DNA of 61,601 bases from NCBI GenBank assembly GCA_035315885.1, contig DATFXM010000014.1, positions 1 through 61,601 on the forward strand. Reading direction: 5' to 3'. Shown here in pieces: positions 17,000 through 25,062 of this stretch (positions are counted from its first letter, which is position 1; each line of letters starts with the position of its first letter). A program made the translations under genes and the position numbers. The stretch comes from DATFXM01 sp035315885 (lineage in GTDB: Bacteria > Acidobacteriota > Blastocatellia > UBA7656). Under the pieces are notes generated by a model. That model was not told where the DNA came from and ran no database searches. It saw only the letters and a list, made by a program, of their open reading frames with translations.

Positions 17000-18160
17000 A
17001 TGTCCGGCACCTCCAGGAAGATCCAGATTGCCGTCGCTTTGACTCTTGTTGTGGCATTCGCAGTCCTGTCCCGATCGTACGCGCAAGACGCAACCCAGAG
17101 CCCAAAACCTGTCAATGCCGACTGGAGACCTAATCGACCCACAAAGGGAGTCAAGTTCGTCGGATCCCAGGTCTGCGCCGGCTGTCACAAAACCAAAGCC
17201 ACGAGTCAGCCGAAAACCTCAATGGGGCTTGCGCTAGCCGCGCCGCGGAATTGCACGATTCTGAGCTCGCACTCAAAGCTTACCTTTCGAAACGGTAAGT
17301 ACGAATATGCAATCACTCGCGACGCCGACCGCAGCCTCTACACCGTGACTGACGGCACCTCCACGATCAGCGTTCCGGTGTTGTATTGCTTTGGCAAAGG
17401 CGAAGGCGGGCAGACTTATGTCCTTCAGTACAAGGACAAGTACTACGAGAGCCGCGTGAGCTTTTACGCCGATATAACCGGGCTTGATCTCACCATGGGT
17501 CACGTGCCCACCCCGCCGCCATCGCTGGAGGAAGCGATGGGGCGCGAGATGGCCATGAGCGAGGCCCGGAGTTGTTTCGGCTGTCACAGCACTAATTCAC
17601 TCGAGGGCTCGACCCTGCGACTGGAACAACTTGTAGAAGGAGTGACGTGCGAGGCTTGTCACGGCCCCGGTGAAAAGCATGTCGAGGCGATGCGCAAAGG
17701 AGAGTTTGGTAGTAAGCAGATCTTCAATCCGGCGAAGCTGAACACCGACGGCGTCTCAGACTTCTGCGGCACTTGTCACCGGACCTGGGAACAGGTAGCG
17801 CTAATGAACATTCGCGGCGTGTTCAACGTGCGGTTCCAGCCTTACCGGCTGGCTAACAGCAAGTGCTACGATTCGGATGACAAGCGAATAAGCTGCATCG
17901 CCTGTCACGATCCCCACGAACCTCGAAAACACGATTCGGCGTTTTACGATTCAAAGTGCGCTGCGTGCCACGCTAAAAATTCGAGCGCTGCGGTCGCCGG
18001 ATCCGCACCCGGAAATGCGCGCGCGGCTCGGCTGTGTCCGACCGGCAAGGCAAACTGCGTATCGTGCCACATGCCTCAATACGAGATTCCAGGCTCGCAT
18101 CTCAAGTTCAGCGACCACCACATTCGAATAGTGAAACCCGGAGATCAGTATCCGAACTAG
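17000..18160 (+). CDS. Heptaheme c-type cytochrome, periplasmic
   Basis: The 386-residue protein has a signal peptide (about 1-28). Seven CxxCH heme c attachment motifs are visible in order: CAGCH (59-63), CFGCH, CEACH, CGTCH, CIACH, CAACH and CVSCH. A heme-free beta-rich part (about 85-170) lies between the first and second motif. It should transfer electrons across or within the periplasm, or reduce an unknown acceptor. The spacing resembles the cytochrome c554/NrfA-like multiheme group, but no catalytic CxxCK is present, so a nitrite reductase role is not supported. It ends 5 bp before the convergent stop of the CRTAC1 gene. No good Shine-Dalgarno sequence precedes the ATG. Confidence 0.88.
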   Translation: MSGTSRKIQIAVALTLVVAFAVLSRSYAQDATQSPKPVNADWRPNRPTKGVKFVGSQVCAGCHKTKATSQPKTSMGLALAAPRNCTILSSHSKLTFRNGKYEYAITRDADRSLYTVTDGTSTISVPVLYCFGKGEGGQTYVLQYKDKYYESRVSFYADITGLDLTMGHVPTPPPSLEEAMGREMAMSEARSCFGCHSTNSLEGSTLRLEQLVEGVTCEACHGPGEKHVEAMRKGEFGSKQIFNPAKLNTDGVSDFCGTCHRTWEQVALMNIRGVFNVRFQPYRLANSKCYDSDDKRISCIACHDPHEPRKHDSAFYDSKCAACHAKNSSAAVAGSAPGNARAARLCPTGKANCVSCHMPQYEIPGSHLKFSDHHIRIVKPGDQYPN

Positions 18161-18165
18161 AAGGG

Positions 18166-19914
18166 CTATGGAGAATTCTTCTTTGGAGGAGCTTCACCCG
18201 AATCGATGCCTTTGCCCTCGGTGACGGCGACGTATTTGTCCACCGGTAGCTGCGAATAACGCTCGACCTTGCCGCTGGGCGCCGGCCATTTTATCTCTAC
18301 CCAATCCACCTTAGCCGCTTTTCCGATTCCGAGGACTTCGCGAGGGTCGTGGTAAGAAAGATAACTGCCTCCGCCAGTCTTGAGACGGCTCCTGGTGACT
18401 CCGCCCGCCGACCAGGTGATCTTTGCGCCGATCGCGTCTCGATTACATTTGGCGCCCTGAAGCTTTAAACCGAGCCAGTGATTCCCCTTGCCCGAAACGT
18501 TGTGAAGCAGGAGCGGCGGCTTGCCGTTGTTGGCTATAAGCACATCGGGCCGGCCGTCGTTGTCGTAGTCGCCTACCGCCAATCCCCGTGCTGTAAGGTC
18601 CTTCTTGAAGACCGGTCCCGCGCTTTCGCTGATGTTGATCAGCTTCTTGCCGTCACCTTGAAACAACAAAAGCGGCTCGGCGTATTTTACGCGAGCCGAG
18701 TACAGACCGATCATGTCGTCCGGATGTCCGTTCGCAAGGAACAGGTCTACGCTGCCGTCGTTGTCATAGTCAAAGAACTTCAGGCCCCACCCGCTCAACA
18801 GTCGCGTCGCTTCGGCAACCCCATTAGGGCGAGCCACGTCGGTGAACGTTTCATCTTTGTTGTTTCTGTAAAGCGAGAACATCTCCTGATCTACGTTTGC
18901 AACAAACAGGTCCTGCCACCCGTCCCCATCAAAGTCTGCCGAATCGACTCCCATACCGGATCGCGGCTGTCCGTTCTCGCTGAACCCGACCTCGGACATC
19001 AACCCCGTCTCTTCCCACTTGCCCTTGCCTCGATTGATGAACAGGAAATTCTGGACCGTATCGTTAGCTACAAATAAATCCATGAGGCCGTCGTTATTGA
19101 CGTCGGTTGCTACGACTCCGAGACCTTTTCCAAGCGCCTTCTCGATATCGGTTCCCTTTTCACTCTCGGTGAAGGTTCCGTTGCCGTTGTTGTGGAAGAG
19201 TAGACTCGAAGTCGGATTGAATATGCGCGGAATGCAATAATAGTGGCGTCCCAGCTTGTTGTCGCCGCAAAAAACGTGCTTGTTCAATCCATACTGAACG
19301 AAGCTGCAAAGAAAAAGATCCAGCAGCCCATCGTTGTCATAGTCGAACCACACCGCGCTGGTGGTCCAGCCCCCGGCCGACACTCCCGCCTTTTCAGTCA
19401 CGTCGCTGAACGTGCCGTTGCCATTATTGTGGTATAGGATACATTTGCCGTAAGCGGTGAGTATCAGGTCGGGCCAGCCGTCGTTGTCGTAGTCTCCTGC
19501 GGCCACCCCCATTCCAAAAGTGCCGCCGGCGACACCGGCCTTGTCCGTCACGTCCGTGAACGTGCCGTCGTGGTTGTTGTGATAGAGCGCGTTCCGTATC
19601 GGCTTTGATGGCTTGAAGAAGTCACACGTGCCGTAGTTCACGAGATAGATATCCATCCAGCCGTCATTGTCGTAGTCCAGAAACGCGCAGCCCGGACCCA
19701 GTGTCTCAGGCAAGTACCGCTCATTGGACATCGCGTTGTCGTGAACCCAGCTTATCCCGCTAGTCGCGGCCGGCACCTCTTCAAACAAGGCCGACCCTCC
19801 ATTACCGTTCTGCGCAAGCACTGCTCGAAACGGCAGGGACAACAGGAGCGCGAATAAGATAACCGCGCCTAGGCGTATGGTGTTGGGCTTTTCTCTAAAG
19901 CGAATTAATAGCAT
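18166..19914 (-). CDS. CRTAC1 family protein: FG-GAP/VCBS repeats plus ASPIC/UnbV domain
   Basis: I start at the ATG ending at 19914 (582 residues) because it places a signal peptide at the N-terminus (F-A-L-L-L-S-L-P-F-R-A-V-L-A-Q). The frame is open to a GTG at 20016, 5 bp after the upstream stop, which is the alternative start. At least six repeats of the D-Y-D-N-D-G-W-x-D-I/L type are visible (for example F-L-D-Y-D-N-D-G-W-M-D-I-Y, A-D-F-D-G-D-G-W-Q-D-L-F), each a Ca2+-binding loop of an integrin-alpha-like propeller. An ASPIC/UnbV segment ends the protein (G-N-H-W-L-G-L-K-L, then W-V-E-I-K-W-P). The family is exported and of unknown function. It follows a secreted TPR gene closely and converges on the heptaheme cytochrome. 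Confidence 0.88.
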   Translation of the reverse strand: MLLIRFREKPNTIRLGAVILFALLLSLPFRAVLAQNGNGGSALFEEVPAATSGISWVHDNAMSNERYLPETLGPGCAFLDYDNDGWMDIYLVNYGTCDFFKPSKPIRNALYHNNHDGTFTDVTDKAGVAGGTFGMGVAAGDYDNDGWPDLILTAYGKCILYHNNGNGTFSDVTEKAGVSAGGWTTSAVWFDYDNDGLLDLFLCSFVQYGLNKHVFCGDNKLGRHYYCIPRIFNPTSSLLFHNNGNGTFTESEKGTDIEKALGKGLGVVATDVNNDGLMDLFVANDTVQNFLFINRGKGKWEETGLMSEVGFSENGQPRSGMGVDSADFDGDGWQDLFVANVDQEMFSLYRNNKDETFTDVARPNGVAEATRLLSGWGLKFFDYDNDGSVDLFLANGHPDDMIGLYSARVKYAEPLLLFQGDGKKLINISESAGPVFKKDLTARGLAVGDYDNDGRPDVLIANNGKPPLLLHNVSGKGNHWLGLKLQGAKCNRDAIGAKITWSAGGVTRSRLKTGGGSYLSYHDPREVLGIGKAAKVDWVEIKWPAPSGKVERYSQLPVDKYVAVTEGKGIDSGEAPPKKNSP

Positions 19915-20021
19915 CACAGCAATCTTTGACTCAGTTTCGGAAATCGACTTGGGAGCAATGGTCGTTGAGTGCCTGTCATCGGCTAAGACCGGCTCACCCT
20001 GACCGCGCCCGTTCACAACTT

Positions 20022-21251
20022 CTATTGTCGAGGCGGGCTCTTATCGGACGGCTTTTGTTGGGCGCCGTTCACCGAGGGCACGCCCTCTCGTAACACGCGC
20101 ATCTGCTTATCCAGCTCGAGGAACTTCGCGCGCTCGCGAGCGGCATCTTCCTTTCGATTTGCGCGAGCATAGGCACGCGCCAGGGCAAACCGCATTTCGG
20201 GACTATCGGGTGCCTGGCGTACGCCGAGCTCCAATTCCCGAATTGCTTCGTCGACTTTGCCCAGCTCGAGCAACACGCGTCCGAGGGCGTTGTGGGCAGC
20301 GAAGAGCGTAGGCGCTTTGTCGGCGGCTTGTTCCGCAAAGGGCCTTGCGGCTTCGAAATCGTTCCGCTTGATGTATTCGAATGCGATTTGCAGCATCGAC
20401 TCGACGTGGGACGGGGAGTTTTTCAGTTCGCGCTGGAACTCTTCAATTGCGAGATCCGGCGTATCGGTCAACAAGAACACCCCGTACGCGTAGTGCACGT
20501 TTGGCACGTCGCCGTAGCGAGTCGCCAGCTCTTTATACGAGCGCTGAGCGTCTTCGATGCGGCGGACCGCCTGATAGAACGCAGCTCTCCCCGCCAGCAA
20601 TAGAGCTTCACGCCTCTCTGGCGGCATTTCCGCGGGCAGCATCGGCATTCGCAGCGCATTCAAGCCCATCGCTTCGATCAGGCTCAGACTTTCATTGCCT
20701 TCTCGCGCCAGGTCCCTAAGCGGCTCATATCCGAGCTCGAACATGCCCGCCCGAGTCATCAGGACTCCACCATTAAACCTCGCGACATTCGTGAACTCCT
20801 TGTTCTCTCCCAAGCCGAGCGATCGTCCGTACTGGATATCCGAAAGGGCATTGTCGTAGTTGCGAAGCTGAATCTCACACAACCCGAGCAGGACCCACGC
20901 AGGACCATTTTTCTCCTGAATCGATATCAGATTGCGTAACGCTTCCTTTGCCTCCGGGTATCGATCGCGATCGTAGAAGATGGACCCAAGGTACCACCAG
21001 CCTTCCACCCAATCCTGCTTGAGCCGAAGGGCCTCGTTGTAAAGTTTGATTGCCTCTTCAAGATTGCCCGCTTCGCGTGCGGCGTCGGCCTGTTTGGTGA
21101 GCTTCTTGAATTCAGCAGAGCTTTGCTGGCTGGTCTCGCCAGCCGCGGGCCGTTTTCTCTGTGTCGATCCGGTCTGCGTTGCTCCAGACGCGGGACACCA
21201 CAAAATTGAGGCGAGCAACGCAAGACCAAATGCTGATCGATAGAGTTTCAT
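20022..21251 (-). CDS. Secreted TPR-repeat protein
   Basis: The 409-residue protein has a signal peptide (M-K-L-Y-R-S-A-F-G-L-A-L-L-A-S-I-L-W, about 1-24). TPR units are visible from about 45: A-R-E-A-G-N-L-E-E-A-I-K-L-Y-N-E-A-L, then D-R-Y-P-E-A-K-E-A-L, then N-Y-D-N-A-L-S-D-I, and again near 270-370 (G-K-V-D-E-A-I-R-E-L-E-L-G). TPR superhelices are protein-binding scaffolds. It lies upstream of and close to the CRTAC1 gene and downstream of a second secreted TPR gene, so the three minus-strand genes probably work together outside the cytoplasm. The partner is unknown. The Lys/Pro-rich tail has no visible motif. Confidence 0.8.
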   Translation of the reverse strand: MKLYRSAFGLALLASILWCPASGATQTGSTQRKRPAAGETSQQSSAEFKKLTKQADAAREAGNLEEAIKLYNEALRLKQDWVEGWWYLGSIFYDRDRYPEAKEALRNLISIQEKNGPAWVLLGLCEIQLRNYDNALSDIQYGRSLGLGENKEFTNVARFNGGVLMTRAGMFELGYEPLRDLAREGNESLSLIEAMGLNALRMPMLPAEMPPERREALLLAGRAAFYQAVRRIEDAQRSYKELATRYGDVPNVHYAYGVFLLTDTPDLAIEEFQRELKNSPSHVESMLQIAFEYIKRNDFEAARPFAEQAADKAPTLFAAHNALGRVLLELGKVDEAIRELELGVRQAPDSPEMRFALARAYARANRKEDAARERAKFLELDKQMRVLREGVPSVNGAQQKPSDKSPPRQ

Positions 21252-21258
21252 GCTTTTA

Positions 21259-21358
21259 CTGTGTTCCGTGTGCCCACGTGTCCGTGTCTCAGCCTCTCCG
21301 TCTCTCCGCGTCCCAGTGTCTCGGCGTCACCCTGTCTCTGCGTCGCCCCTTCGCTCTT
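21259..21358. repeat. Intergenic repeat, family A, copy 3
   Basis: CTCCGTCTCTCCGCGTCCCA and TCTGCGTCGCCCCTTCGCTC units, mainly the right-arm type, fill the whole space between two minus-strand TPR genes and abut the TAA stop codon at 21359-21361. Confidence 0.65.
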
Positions 21359-22564
21359 TTACAATGGCGGTTTTGTTTGAGGCCTTCCGGGATCCGAAAG
21401 CGGTTCACCGCGGTACGCCGGCCCCAACCCTTCCTTGGACCCGGGTGCCTCCGCCTGCTTTTGAGCGTTCAGCTTCAGAATCGTTGCGCGTTCGCGATCG
21501 CCATCTTCTTTACGCTTTAGCCTGTAGTATGCAGTAGCGAGCGATACGTGAGCTTCTACAAAAGTCGGGTCCTGTGCCACGACTTCTTCGAGAACTTTCT
21601 GGGCTTCGGCGACTTTTCCAAGCGACAGCTCAACGTTGGCCAGGAAATAAGAGACATTCAGGTCGCGAGGCCGAAGGCTCGAAGCTCTCTTCAGGTATTG
21701 CTGCGATTCTTCATATCGCTGCTCCTCCTTGGCAAGAATGCCGAGATAGAGATTCGCGTCGAAGTCGTTTGGATTGTTTTTCAGCTCGGTTTGAAACGAG
21801 GCCAGAGCGCGGTCACGCTCACCGGCTCCAAGGACCGCTTTACCGTGCAGCGAGTTGAGCCCCGGTATTTTCGGGTTCAACTCGAGCGCGCGGCTCAACT
21901 CTTTTTCAGCACCGGGATAATCCCGCAGCATCAATCGCGCCGTTCCAAGCATGACGTGGGCTTCCGCCGAGTCTCCGTTGCGTAGTATTCGGTCGATCAG
22001 TACTTGACCCTTGTCTGCCTGGTTATCTCGAATGTACGCCGTACCCAGAATGTAGGCGAACGCCGAGTCATCCGGGTACGAAGCTTCTGCAGGGGCCAGC
22101 AAATCGACCACGCGCTTGAATTCACCGGCTCGAAGGTGGCAGTCCGCGAGCAGCAGGCGAGCATTCCGGTTCGAGCCATCGATTTCGAGGAGCTTCTCGA
22201 ATTCCGGTACTGCCTCCGTAAGCATCGCAGCCTTGTAGTAAGCTACCGCGAGGTTAAAGCGGACCGGTACGTTAGCGGGATCGATAGCAAGCGCTCGCCG
22301 ATACTCCTGGACCGCTTCCTCGTACCGGCCAAGGCGCGCGAGTGCGGCTCCCAAATTGGAACGCGCTTCCAGAACGTCGGGTCGCCGAAGCAGGAACTCC
22401 TTGTATTCTCGGATGGCTCCTTCCAGATCGCCTGACTGATGAAGCTCTATCGCATGGGCAAGAATCTTCTGAACGTCGCTTGACTGTCCCGCCGCGGAGT
22501 ACGCCACCAGGCACACCACCGCGACGCAGCAGACAAATCGAGCTACGAATAAAGGTCTATCCAT
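21359..22564 (-). CDS. Secreted TPR-repeat protein
   Basis: I choose the ATG ending at 22564 (401 residues): GAAGG precedes it and a signal peptide follows directly (M-D-R-P-L-F-V-A-R-F-V-C-C-V-A-V-V). The longer frame to 22630 would start at a TTG without a ribosome site. About nine TPR units span residues 30-370, for example G-D-L-E-G-A-I-R-E-Y, G-R-Y-E-E-A-V-Q-E-Y-R-R-A-L-A-I-D-P-A and Q-R-Y-E-E-S-Q-Q-Y-L-K-R-A. The Pro-rich C-terminus is short and unstructured. It is likely a periplasmic scaffold in one group with the next TPR gene and CRTAC1, although a 107-bp gap with a repeat separates the two TPR genes. It is divergent from the VWFA gene at 22736. Confidence 0.8.
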   Translation of the reverse strand: MDRPLFVARFVCCVAVVCLVAYSAAGQSSDVQKILAHAIELHQSGDLEGAIREYKEFLLRRPDVLEARSNLGAALARLGRYEEAVQEYRRALAIDPANVPVRFNLAVAYYKAAMLTEAVPEFEKLLEIDGSNRNARLLLADCHLRAGEFKRVVDLLAPAEASYPDDSAFAYILGTAYIRDNQADKGQVLIDRILRNGDSAEAHVMLGTARLMLRDYPGAEKELSRALELNPKIPGLNSLHGKAVLGAGERDRALASFQTELKNNPNDFDANLYLGILAKEEQRYEESQQYLKRASSLRPRDLNVSYFLANVELSLGKVAEAQKVLEEVVAQDPTFVEAHVSLATAYYRLKRKEDGDRERATILKLNAQKQAEAPGSKEGLGPAYRGEPLSDPGRPQTKPPL

Positions 22565-22735
22565 GTCGAGCCTTCGAATCAGGTCGGCGCCGAGCGGAAG
22601 CAGAAACAGCGACAACAGTTGACTATACAATACAGCCTCTCATGCGGCAACGCTCGGGGGGTCAAAGCTGGTTCATGAAAGTGCAGTATAGTATGCTGTT
22701 AGCTCCAAAAAACCGCCCAAGGAGGTCCTGAAAAA

Positions 22736-24916
22736 ATGAAAGCCCTGGGGAATCTCTGTGCGCTGATCGTGGCGCTTTCCTGCTCTTGTCCACAGCCAAC
22801 TTTATGCCAGGAGAAAGCGCCGCAGCGCAGTGGAGAGACCCTGTCCACCTCGGAGGTATTGCTGGATGTCGTTGTGAGGGACAAGAAGGGACGCATTGTG
22901 AGGGATCTCAAACAGAGCGACTTTGAAGTCTTCGAAGACAACGTACGCCAGGATGTGGCTTCGTTCAGATTAGTGCTCCGTGAATCAAGTGGCGGCACGC
23001 AAGGGGCCACGACTACTGCTCAAACCCCAACCACGGCGAAGGCTTCTCAATCGCTGGCTGAGGTGGGGATTATCGCAATGGTCTTCGACCATCTTTCGAC
23101 CAACGCTCAGAGTCTGGCGCGCAAGGCAGCTAACGGTTTTTTGGATCAAAGTCTCCATTCGGACGATCAGGTATCGGTCTGCGTGATTGACGATTCGTTG
23201 AGAATAGTTCAGCAGTTTACAAACGATCGTCAGCTTCTGAAACAGGCGGTGGACAAAGGGACAATAGCCGCGACGACCACTTATGCGGGCTCGGGCAAGG
23301 ATAGAGCCGACCTTCGCCAACTCGAAGAGCGCGTGGCCAGGCTGGAGAATGCGATGACTACCGGTGTTGGCCAGGCCACCGGCCCCGGCGTAAGCCCGCG
23401 CGGGATCGCCGCTAGAGAGGTGGACTATCGCTTGACTCAAATGGCTCTCCGGTCGCTACAGGTGTTCGAGATGTTGGAACGTACTCAGCAAGGCAGGGCG
23501 CAGATCAATAGCTTGCTTGCGATCGTCAACTCGCTTCGCAACGCTCCGGGCCGCAAGGCAATCGTTTTGTTCAGTGAGGGGCTGTCGCTGCCGTCGGATG
23601 TCAGCGCGTTTTTCCAATCAGTGATCAACGCGGCGAATCAGGCGAACGTCAGTATTTATGCGATTGATGCGGCCGGGCTTCGCGTTGAAAGTGGAAATGC
23701 CGAAACAGTGCGAGAAGTGACAGCTCAGGCGAATCTCCGCGTTCATGAAAACGAAACCGGAGGTCCCGGCCGCAGCGGCCGCCCGATGACGATGGGGCTC
23801 GAACGCAACGAGGACCTGCTGAGACTGAATCCGCACAGTGGGCTGGGCCAGCTAGCCGACAGCACCGGTGGACTGTTGATCGCCGATACGAATGACCTGA
23901 CTGGTGGACTCGGTCGGATTGATGAAGATTTGCGAGCTCACTACGAGCTGAGTTACACACCAAAGAATTCAAGCCTGGACGGCCGATTTCGTCGAGTAGA
24001 GGTCAAAGTCGGGCGCGGCGGGCTCGAGACCCAGACGCGGAAAGGATATTTCGCGTTGCCAGGCACCGGCGATTCCCCGGTGCTCGGTTACGAAGCACCG
24101 GTGCTCGCTGCGATGGCCAAGACGAAAACCTCCGAGGCCTTTCCCCTGAGGTCGATGGCCTTCAGCTTCCCGGGAGGCGAGTCGACGGTGACACCGGTCT
24201 TGGCCGAGGTTTCGGGAAACGCATTCAGCTACGTGCCGAGCGCTGACAAGAAGACCTACAGCACGGATTTCTCAATCGTGTGTTTGATAAGAGATGAGCG
24301 GCAGCAAGTTGTTTCGAAGCTCAGTCGACATTACAGCCTGACCGGGCCTATTGCCCGGATACAGGCATCCCGGCAGGGAGACATCCTGTTCTACAAACAA
24401 GACCAGCTTCCGGCGGGACGTTACACGATGCAAACAGCAGCATTCGACGCTCCGAGCCAAAAGATTAGCATCCAGGAAGCCTCGTTCGAGGTACCGCGGT
24501 CAGATAACACCAAACTTCGAGCCGGCACGCTGTTCATCCTAAAACGTGCAGAGAGGTTGAGTGCCGAAGAACAACGGGAAGCAAATCCATTTCACTTTGG
24601 TGAGTTGCTGATCTATCCAAACCTGGGCGAGCCAATCCGAAAGTCGGCGATGAAGCAGCTTCCGTTCTTTGTCGAGGTTGCTGTGCGCCAACGCGAGAAG
24701 GCCGGCCCCAAGATGACCGTTGAAGTGTCACAGGGAAATAAGGCTGTCGCGCGAATGCAGTCGGAGCTGCCCGCTCCCGACGCCTCTGGTCGGATACAAT
24801 TTGCCAGCGCGATTCCGCTCGAGGATTTCCAGCCGGGCGCTTACGAGTTGAAGATCATTCTGAATGACGGACAGCAAAACGTGACTCGAACCGTGGGCTT
24901 CTCGGTCGCCCCTTGA
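22736..24916 (+). CDS. VWFA-related secreted protein, first of a tandem pair
   Basis: GGAGG precedes ATG 22736 and the protein has 726 residues with a signal peptide (about 1-24). Residues 38-80 show the acidobacterial VWFA-related start (S-E-V-L-L-D-V-V-V-R-D-K-K-G-R, D-F-E-V-F-E-D). The von Willebrand A fold follows to about 440 (V-F-D-H-L-S-T near 117, A-I-V-L-F-S-E-G-L near 280, H-Y-E-L-S-Y-T-P near 402). The metal-binding DxSxS loop is replaced by Asp118-His-Leu-Ser-Thr, so canonical metal-dependent binding is doubtful. The last 270 residues are beta-rich and of unknown fold. A TATAGT -10-like element lies near 22685. The next gene is a clear paralog. Confidence 0.85.
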   Translation: MKALGNLCALIVALSCSCPQPTLCQEKAPQRSGETLSTSEVLLDVVVRDKKGRIVRDLKQSDFEVFEDNVRQDVASFRLVLRESSGGTQGATTTAQTPTTAKASQSLAEVGIIAMVFDHLSTNAQSLARKAANGFLDQSLHSDDQVSVCVIDDSLRIVQQFTNDRQLLKQAVDKGTIAATTTYAGSGKDRADLRQLEERVARLENAMTTGVGQATGPGVSPRGIAAREVDYRLTQMALRSLQVFEMLERTQQGRAQINSLLAIVNSLRNAPGRKAIVLFSEGLSLPSDVSAFFQSVINAANQANVSIYAIDAAGLRVESGNAETVREVTAQANLRVHENETGGPGRSGRPMTMGLERNEDLLRLNPHSGLGQLADSTGGLLIADTNDLTGGLGRIDEDLRAHYELSYTPKNSSLDGRFRRVEVKVGRGGLETQTRKGYFALPGTGDSPVLGYEAPVLAAMAKTKTSEAFPLRSMAFSFPGGESTVTPVLAEVSGNAFSYVPSADKKTYSTDFSIVCLIRDERQQVVSKLSRHYSLTGPIARIQASRQGDILFYKQDQLPAGRYTMQTAAFDAPSQKISIQEASFEVPRSDNTKLRAGTLFILKRAERLSAEEQREANPFHFGELLIYPNLGEPIRKSAMKQLPFFVEVAVRQREKAGPKMTVEVSQGNKAVARMQSELPAPDASGRIQFASAIPLEDFQPGAYELKIILNDGQQNVTRTVGFSVAP

Positions 24917-25062
24917 TCCCGACTTACTTAATAGTCTGCGGGGTGGACAAGGCCCATCTTACTCCATCAGGAATAAGCAATTACACCGTCGCCAAAGGTG
25001 GTCTGGCGTGCTTCGATGTAGTATCCTGATAGCATACAAAGGCCACGTTGGAGGTGCTCGAG

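Noticed and set aside
17000..18160. Nitrite reductase (NrfA) identity for the heptaheme cytochrome
   Set aside because: No CxxCK motif and heme spacing does not match; only a general multiheme cytochrome call is supported.
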